DNA of 64,000 nucleotides from Xylogone sp. PMI_703 (lineage: Eukaryota > Ascomycota > Leotiomycetes), in contig JAJTUQ010000011.1 in NCBI GenBank assembly GCA_021399445.1, positions 62,001 through 126,000 of the forward strand, in the 5' to 3' direction. Below the pieces are notes generated by a model. That model worked only from the letters and a program-made list of their open reading frames with translations. It ran no database searches and was not told where the DNA came from. The position numbers were made by a program, and so were the translations under genes. Shown here piece by piece: positions 56,840-64,000 of the stretch. The stretch's first letter is position 1; each line of letters starts with the position of its first letter.

Positions 56840-58759
56840 AGCCTTAATGTGTTAAACGATATAACGATATACACAAACGCGTTAAGGTGTTTACGTATAA
56901 CTGTTGAATGGAGTGAGATGAAGGATCTAGCCCTTATATACAATCTAGCGATTGAGGACCTGTTAATTATATTACGGTGTATAGTGATACGGTATATTGT
57001 TTTAAACTACAACCTCTATCGCATCCAGATTAAAGAAAGTCTCTCTATAGCTATTAATCTTATCCATATTTCATCAGATCTATGGATATTATTATATCGG
57101 TATGCTTTATTGATAGTATGCGTATAGTGGGTTGATCGTAATTATCAGTTACAAAAGGCTCTTCTAGCCCTGTCAGAATGTCGATTTAACCACTCAGGTC
57201 ATAAGTAAGTAGATTTGATCATTCAGACACTTGAGGCCTTTAATATCCAGTCCTGGTTAGGCTATCATACAGGTAATAATGTAACTTCAAATAATACTTA
57301 TATAAAAGTTCTTGAATCCGAACTATTCGCAAAATATAAGATTAAATTTAATTCTAAACAACGTTGAGTTAGGTATATTGGTCATATTATTAATCTTTCT
57401 CTATAAGCTTTTCTCCTTATATCCTCAAAAGAGGCTTTCATTATAGCCCTTGAGATTATAGCCGATGTTTTTAGAGAAGAGTTCATTTCACAGTTTTCTG
57501 ATGTCCTTGACTCTTATCAACAGAAGCTTACTATAGAACATACGACCACAGATAAAATACAACAGAGCTAATCCTCTCAAGGATATATTAGACGACGTGG
57601 TAACTTAAGCAGCCAAAGCTCTCTCCCTGATGAGTACTCTGGTGTCCAGAATATTCTTATATTACAGAAGTTATATTGCCTTGTTATATGGCTTCGTAGT
57701 TCATCTATACATGCAAATCTCTGGGATTAAGAGGTCGGTATGCAGTTGGGTATTGATAATAAAAGTAGGTGGTCGTCATGGTATATGGTTATTGATCAAG
57801 CTATAAGACGGCAAGGTGAAATTAAGACTTTTATGGCCGAGCATAAAGATATACTTAGGGCTGTTTGTATTACTTCCTCTGACTGAGAATTGCTAGGTAA
57901 AGTATATGCATTTTTATAATTTTTTGCTTTTGTTACCTTATATGCAGAAGGAGATAAATCATTTATATCGCAATTTCTTCTTATAATGGACTCTTTGTTT
58001 GTTTATTATGAAAGAGAAAAAGAATATTATTCTGATTAGTAATATTATGATGTCTGTATGCTTCGTTCAATTAAGATAGGCTGGTTTATACTTGATAAAT
58101 ATTATAGTATAATTAGCGATGTCCCGGTCTATGCAGCTGTTATTTTACTCGATATTTTACGCCGAACAACATACCTTAAGAAGAACTGGCCTACAGCTTG
58201 GCTAAAGCTAGCTATCAAGGCGGCTAACACAATTTGGGAGGATGAATTCGAAGTGTAACTCTTAAGGATTTCTATTTGTAGTTCTGAGTCTATGCCTCCT
58301 TCTTCAAGGCCTTTAAAGCTGTGTAGTGCTATTCTTGAGTCGAACATGCGAGATATGGAGGTTACAACGTCAGATACTGGTGATGAAGACAATTTCATAA
58401 CCTTTATAAATGTATTTACTTTCCGCATTGACTGTACCCCTCTTGAATGGTGGTGTCGTAAAGAACAATGTGATCGTTATCCTTGGTTGAGCAAAATGGC
58501 GATATCTATCCTATTTATTCCCGCAGAATCATCAGAACCAGAACGGACGTTCTCTGGTGCACGTCACACATGCTCATGGGATAGATTGAGCCTATCATGT
58601 ATGAATATTGAGAGGATTGAATGTATCAGCAGCTGGCTACGAGAGGGACACATCAGACCATTACACCTTAATGGTATGTGTCTCCTAATGGAGCCAGTGG
58701 CAGAGGATGAGGTAGGATCTATCGATGACGAGGATGTGGATGTAATTAAATGGGTTTAG
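56840..58759 (+). pseudogene. Second hAT transposase relic, same old family
   Basis: Broken frames on the plus strand give IHISSDLWILLY, YQLQKALLALSECRFNHSG, TSNNTYIKVLESELF and, at 58292-58759, a dimerisation domain YPWLSKMAISILFIPAESSEPERTFS. The first blocks match the minus-strand relic at 49.6-56.7 kb residue by residue in places, so both are one family arranged head to head. Many TAG and TAA codons interrupt it. The N-terminal finger region was not found. Confidence 0.65.
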
Positions 58760-58880
58760 AGTATACATAGCTGTTAGTCATTTAATGGTTATTATTTCAG
58801 TTATTTATTATAACCTATAACTGTTATACCTTCTATGACTATAACAGTTAACAGTTACGAGCCCATTTTTTAACTGTTAT

Positions 58881-58905
58881 AACCGTATATACTGTATATA
58901 CGGTT
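58881..58905. repeat. Perfect inverted repeat, 11-bp arms
   Basis: AACCGTATATA, three bases, then its exact reverse complement. It lies in an AT-rich block with several TAACTGTTATA-type repeats beyond the hAT relic and may be part of that element's subterminal region. Confidence 0.7.
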
Positions 58906-58964
58906 AGTATATAAGGTGAGTACTCTAGGATAAAGAAGTAATGGGACACAGTAAGAGGTGTTAT

Positions 58965-59208
58965 TAATAAAGACTTAATAAGTTTAAGAACTTATATTAA
59001 AGTTAAGTATGAGACTCTTATCTAAGAAACTATTAAGCTTATATAGATAATGAAATATGTTAAATCATCTGGATCCTCTGGATCCTTGCCATGATCCTGA
59101 TGATCCTAATGATCCCTGGTCACGTGATCCCTGTCTTACTTCGGGTTCTCTGTGCAGTACTCTACTGCCGAGCCTCAGGCCTTCTGTAATCCTAGCTAGG
59201 TTGTCACA
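58965..59208 (-). mobile_element. Decayed LTR copy (minus)
   Basis: The right half (from about 59050) keeps CATCTGGATCCTCTGGATCC, GATCCC, TCACGTGA, GCCGAGCCTCAGGCCTTC and the terminal GTTGTCACA of the LTR at 55727-56078. The left half is AT-rich and diverged, with GAGACTCTTATCT in place of GAGGCTCCTATCT. The left border and target duplication could not be fixed. Confidence 0.7.
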
Positions 59209-59556
59209 CTTATTAATAATCATGATTATTATTTTAACTTATAGCTTTCTTATCTATAATACTATAATTATACTTTAAGTTTTAATAATATTAATACTAA
59301 AAGCCATATAATAATATTGTGGAAGTGATAATATGAGTATAATAATAACATGGGCTAGAGTGTGCAGGAATAGAGCTATACAATCAGAAACACACAGAAC
59401 AACATAAATAACAAATACACAAGGCTAAAGAATGAACCACTCCCCTTGGTAGAGTATGAAAAGGTTGTTGTGTGACTAGCTAGAACCTCCTGCTGGTTTA
59501 TACTAGCTCGGCTCGGAATTACTATTATGATTACATGCCATATTTCCTTACCACAA

Positions 59557-59830
59557 TATAACGTTCTTATGTTAGGTTTTAGTTATTACTTAAATAATAG
59601 GCTTTAAAAGGTAAAGGGTAGAAGAATTTCTTTTTGATATAAAGAGGTTATTATAAAATGTAAATATACTATAAATTAACTGAAATTGAGTATAAGGCTC
59701 TTATTTAAGATAAATTATCTATTTATATAATGAATATATTATGATAAAGTTATAAAGTCCTTCTAAGATCTTTAAACTCTTAGATCTTTAATCTTGTCTA
59801 AGATCCTAAGATTTATTTATCATATAACAC
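59557..59830 (-). mobile_element. RIP-like mutated LTR copy
   Basis: Aligns with the reverse complement of the inner LTR at 50698-51303. Differences are mostly C to T and G to A: TTCCTACG becomes TTCTTATG, and GGCTATTACTCAAATAATAG becomes AGTTATTACTTAAATAATAG. GAGTATAAGGCTCTTAT stands where GAGCACGAAGCTCCTAT is expected. The copy is now extremely AT-rich. Confidence 0.7.
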
Positions 59831-60258
59831 ATTTGTTAATAATAATTTATCATTTAAACCTTAATATTAAGATTCTAGTAATAGAATCCTACTAAGTGCT
59901 TCCTGCCTGCAAGTTCCTATTAGCCAATTTCTACTAGTAGACTTCTGATAATAAGAATTACTATTACTTGTAACCAGGTTGCACGCTCGGCAAACCACCT
60001 CTATTCAGAATCGCTCAATGAAAGAACAGAGCCCATGCACAGTGCCCACAATACAATGCCCGATGAGGCATTATCTACATCGGTCTCATCGATAACCCCT
60101 CCATTGAAGTAATTATTTACCAGTTTGCTTTTCAGAGTTCCGTGTACTGTAAATGTTGGCAAAGATTGTCGTAAAGTGTAATTAATGTAAATTAACGCTG
60201 TGATACCGAATAACTGCTGTATAAGCTCGCCCTCACATCATTTCAAGCAGTGGAGTAA
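59831..60258. other. Intergenic, right edge of the nest
   Basis: AT-rich at the left, then ordinary composition. No gene or repeat was recognised. Confidence 0.4.
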
Positions 60259-61288
60259 TCAGCGTTCGACCGAAGAACGCGTCTGGCTGAAGCCCATCAT
60301 TTCACTCGTCGTGGGAAGACGACCATTGCTGAAGTAGCTCAGAATCATTGTGATATCTCGCAAGTCACGTAATATACAAGCCAGCTCATTGTCGAAGTTG
60401 ACAGGAAGCACTGTACTAGAGATATCTTGCACCAAAGAGCAGGGTGACTCGTTAGCAGCTGAATCTCTGTTGGATGGGTTTGAAGTAATAGAGTGGATTG
60501 TCGCAACGCATTTAGTTGGTGGGAAGCGGGGAATAGAATCAGCCAATGTAGATAAAAGGGAATCTTGCCTATACTTTGTTAAACTGTGATGATACTAGGT
60601 ATCTATCTATCCAGGGGGACTATGTCACAGCTCCAATTTGTGGAGTCACTTATCCCATGAATCGTTATAGAATTCAGGGCTATGTTGATCAATCTAATTG
60701 TCTCGCCCCGATGCCAAAGGGTCAGGGGACTGTTCTTGTTCCCACGCAAAATGTCATTGTGTGCAGCTGCAAGAAAGAGTGTTGCGTGGAAGAGAGCTTG
60801 GCTCCCAATGACCTGTCTAACAAATATGGTATTGAGAGGATTCAAAGCCTGACCACTGCCGATCGGTAGCAACGCTGGTGCAAGGACATTGGTAACTTCC
60901 AACATTTCACATCAGCCATGTTCAACTGAAATACTACCAGCTATATACTCTAAATCGACCAAATAAACTTCCATCGTCACAGATAGAATTTGATTAGTGA
61001 GTGTCATTAAGAATACCTGGAAATAATAATCCACTAGTTCTTGGAAAGATGAGAATTTCAAAACAATTAAACTAACAAGAATGATAATGGTTAATATGAT
61101 GAGGGTAAAGATCCACACTCACAGTGATAAAGAAGATAATCAGTATGGCGAGAATCATGACCGATGTAAGTATTGAAAGGGTCACCTATTCCGGCTACAA
61201 GCAAGGATGTTAGATCGTTGTAACATTTTGATTTATTCTGCGATGTCGTAAACATATGCATTGCTCCACTTTGGCTGGAAGGATTCAC
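60259..61288 (-). pseudogene. Fungal transcription-factor-like protein, decayed
   Basis: Three minus-strand pieces in order match a common fungal family related to the middle domain of Zn2Cys6 regulators. 61288-61091 has GIGDPFNTY and TDYLLYH, followed by a GTGAGT donor. 60905-60603 has ALFHATLFLAAAHNDILRG and LWHRGETIRLIN. 60546-60259 has DSIPRFPPTK and a helical tail. An extra base after ISDST shifts the frame, and a TAG follows. No zinc cluster is seen upstream. The gene is probably inactive, though unrecognised introns could rescue part of it. Confidence 0.55.
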
Positions 61289-62733
61289 TTGAAGGGATCT
61301 ACTGCCAAGGAGGTATTAAATCCAGTCATGCTTGATGTATGGCCCGATCTATCCATGGATTCCTTTGTGTTGTGAGAGGATGTGCTTTCTCTACCACTAT
61401 TTCCTAACATCAGCAAATATATCATCAATATTCAAAATGTTTTGTGATTGCCTTTTATGGTTAATAAATAACAAATACCTACCAAGTGCTGTATTAACTT
61501 TTATTTTGTCACTGTCCTGTATGAGTTTTCGACTCTGATCACGTCAGAGATTGTGAGGAATCTCAGTAAACTGCACATCTTTACCTTGATTGAACTTTAT
61601 GGCGTTTAAGATTTTCCATTCTCTCTGAGGCCTTGGCTTTACAGAAAAATTCGGAATCTGGCTATCCGTAACTCTGTCACGACTCCCCTGCGTGGTAGCT
61701 TAAGTCTCTCTGTGGAGTCTTAACTATACAGTGCAAAGTCATTAGCTATAACTTACTAAGGGAATATAAATACGATACCTAAATTCTCTGTGTTTGATCC
61801 CGTCGATTTCGATGCCGTGCCAATCTCACTGGCGTTTTGCCCCTGACTGTAGCCATTCACGAGCAAGGCTTGCCGGTGTCCTCAAACCATATTAGCTCTC
61901 CAGGAATCACCTGGCATGATCTATTTCAGCTCATTATATATTCTTTGCGTTAGTCTGTTCTGGATCTTTCGTCGAGTGGATGAAGACGAGATACCTGACC
62001 AGCTATCCGCGCTTAAGTGAAAGGGTTCGAATGGAGGTGTTTCCAAAGTTCTATCGTTAGAGCCGTTCATATTGCAATACTTAAATGTACAGTTTACCTG
62101 TAAGGCGGGTTATGCATCCGTAAAGGCTACACTGATCATTATTTACTGCTTCGATCATCCTATTATTTTTATTCGCGTGACGATACCGCTCAGGCCGCTT
62201 AAACCCTGGTAGAGAATATGGATTTTAAGTTTGGTAGCAAGAATTCAATCGGAAGCAAAGCGGTCGAGTAAGAGTATCCAACTAGTTGTGCCTTGATTAA
62301 ATAATCCTTGGCTTGTCGCTTAACTTATAGGGCTTACTTATTTACCGGCATCCACTTGCAGATGGTAGAGATAAATATGGCATTTCCGTCTTCGGTATAG
62401 GAAACACAGATAATCTGGATAACAACAATTACTAAAGGCAGGCTTTTATTATTTCATCGCAGACAAATTTGCCGAGCAGCTCTTTAGTTCAAACAGAGAA
62501 TGTTTAGTATTAAAGATTCCATCTTTAATATGGTGTTGTAATGATATTTGGACTTAAGATTGTGAAACACTGCCCTTCTAATTAAGGATGCTTATGGACT
62601 GGGATGTGAGCTTGAATTTATCTGTCGATACAAGTATTTGTAATCATTTACTTTCGTACAGTACGCTATCCAATGAAGCTTCATCAAGACGGAACAAGGT
62701 GTAATACGTCTCAAAAGCATGCCGCCAAAGCCG
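61289..62733. other. Intergenic, possible LTR start
   Basis: At 61675 the string TGTCACGACTCCCCTGCG, with CTTAAGT shortly after, resembles the start of the inner LTR, but no matching end (AACGTTACA) was found. No gene is seen. The right end is the 3' flank of the SDR gene. Confidence 0.35.
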
Positions 62734-63996
62734 CTAAAACTTCTCGCCTACTAACTGCTCGCTGAGAGACCACAACTTCTCACCTTTATCGTAGCCAGTA
62801 GCATGCTCCCTCAGAGGTTCACTCGAGAGAACACAGTCGCGAAGGTATGCACCTGAGAAACCTTCACAGATATGAGTACGAGATCAGCATTTATTTATTG
62901 AGGACGCCTACCGCTGAGGCTTGGGTCCAAGGCAGCTACTAATACCGTGGAACAGCTCGCAGCTGCATCCTTTTGACGAATAACTGGTGGTACTCCTAAG
63001 TATTAAATTACTAAAGAACATTAAACTGTCTGTATTTAAGTAGAGGACTTACCGCCATTTGCTTCAGTGTACAATCTGTAGCCGTCATGTGCCATTTCAG
63101 GGGTCCTACCTGCTGTCAGGCCTGTGCCCGGAACCACTGGAAAGCGACCCTGTGTTAGTCAGCTGCATATAAGGAGATAATGAGGGTATTATAGTAATAT
63201 CGGGTTGATACATACTTCCTGGATTCGCAGCAAGAACAACGACATCAGTTCCTGCAATTCTCTTGGCAAGGGCTTCCGTAAAGAGAATATTGGCTGTCTT
63301 CGACTGGCCATATGCAAGAAATGGATTATATGCATCTCCATTCTACATTATATGTCAGATTGATCTCATTCCTTTAAAACGAATCCGGCACTTCGGGAGT
63401 ATCTGACATGAAAGTTTATATCCTGAAATCGGACTCCTGATAACGTATAGGCATCGCTCGTGAGGTTTACAATTCTAGCACCCTTCGGCGCAGCGAGAAT
63501 CTTCGGCAGGATCAGGTTTGTGAGAAGAAAATGACTTAGATGATTGATCGCGAATTGCAACTCGATGCCATCCGAAGATATGGTAAAATCCTTTACTGCC
63601 ATGACCCCAGCATTATTGATCAGAATGTCGATATGGTCGACCAAGATGCTGATTTGTTTTGCGGCTTTCCGGACGGAGGAGAGGCTCGCAAGCTCAACTT
63701 GAACGAATGTGACACTTATGTCTGGATACTTTAGATTGATGCTAGCTATGACTGACTCGATCTTTGCATGGTTTCTGCCGGCGAGGATGATCTCAGCAGG
63801 GTTTCCAGTTGCAAAACATAGTGCTGATTGAGCTCCGAGACTGCCCTCAGTTGGACCAGTAATCATGACTGCCGCTTGATGTATTAGTTCCATCCGAAGT
63901 GTACGACCAGCTAATCTTACTTGTCTTTCCTTTCACTTCATCTCGGAATGCCTCGAGAACCTCTGCATTCGTTGTGGAAAAGTTGAATGGCGTCAT
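62734..63996 (-). CDS. Short-chain dehydrogenase/reductase
   Basis: Six exons on the minus strand: 63996-63921, 63874-63408, 63342-63216, 63149-63053, 62995-62912 and 62861-62734, about 325 residues. The cofactor loop is TGPTEGSLGAQ, then NNAGVM, a Ser/Thr block LTSDAYTLSG and the catalytic YGQSK at the start of exon 3. The C-terminus reads VLVAALDPSLSGFSGAYLRDC and LWSLSEQLVGEKF, as in fungal retinol-dehydrogenase/WW-oxidoreductase-like SDRs. Introns are 46-66 nt. Two points are odd: intron 2 starts GTCAGA rather than a consensus donor, and joining exon 3 to exon 4 leaves one base too many, so a one-base indel or another splice site is possible. It reduces or oxidises a hydroxyl/carbonyl with NAD(P)H; the substrate is unknown. 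Confidence 0.8.
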
Positions 63997-64000
63997 CGTG

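Noticed and set aside
61675..61760. Possible LTR start TGTCACGACTCCCC
   Set aside because: Only one end is visible, with no core block, terminal AACGTTACA or duplication; kept as a note rather than a feature.

Overview
The window looks like nuclear DNA of a filamentous ascomycete (Pezizomycotina); this is inference. The signs are short introns of 46-75 nt with fungal splice sites, typical fungal families (adenylate-forming reductase, CFEM-like secreted protein, bacterial-type PARG, fungal transcription-factor middle domain, OrsD/telomere-linked-helicase-like proteins), fungal transposon families (Tad-type LINE, pogo/Fot, hAT) and C-to-T decay resembling RIP. Genes are sparse and transposon relics are dense, as in a subtelomeric or accessory compartment.

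Layout. 1-5.3 kb: nearly empty apart from a small two-finger C2H2 protein. 5.3-17 kb: three intact spliced genes of metabolic type. A 2OG-Fe(II) oxygenase (minus) and an aldo/keto reductase (plus) diverge from one 393-bp promoter, and a 1106-residue A-T-R adenylate-forming reductase follows (minus). Together they look like a small secondary-metabolite cluster: the reductase activates and reduces a carboxylic acid, and the reductase and oxygenase would tailor the product. 17-24 kb: decayed DNA with an old repeat, a Cys-rich small ORF and a helicase Walker A relic. 24.3-36.4 kb: three minus-strand units in a row. These are a LINE with an open 1271-codon ORF but altered catalytic residues, then two related zinc-finger proteins with tyrosine-recombinase-like motifs (copies A and B), both broken by stops and sharing about 330 bp of homologous 5' flank. 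36.4-38.2 kb: an intact pogo-like transposon with TIRs and TA duplication. 38-49 kb: small Cys-rich ORF, decayed coiled-coil gene, solo LTR, hairpin MITE, CFEM-like cell-surface gene, membrane-protein remnant, PARG gene. 49.5-59.9 kb: a transposon nest. An old hAT relic was hit by one solo LTR inside another, by a younger hAT with an exact 8-bp target duplication, and by a further solo LTR; a second relic of the same old hAT family, a decayed LTR and a RIP-like LTR copy follow. 60-64 kb: a decayed transcription-factor-like gene and a six-exon SDR gene.

The most noteworthy items are the paired zinc-finger/recombinase-like elements with their shared regulatory flanks, the readable insertion order of the nest (exact target duplications for five elements), and the compact oxygenase/AKR/A-T-R cluster. 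No database search was possible, so family names rest on motif recognition.
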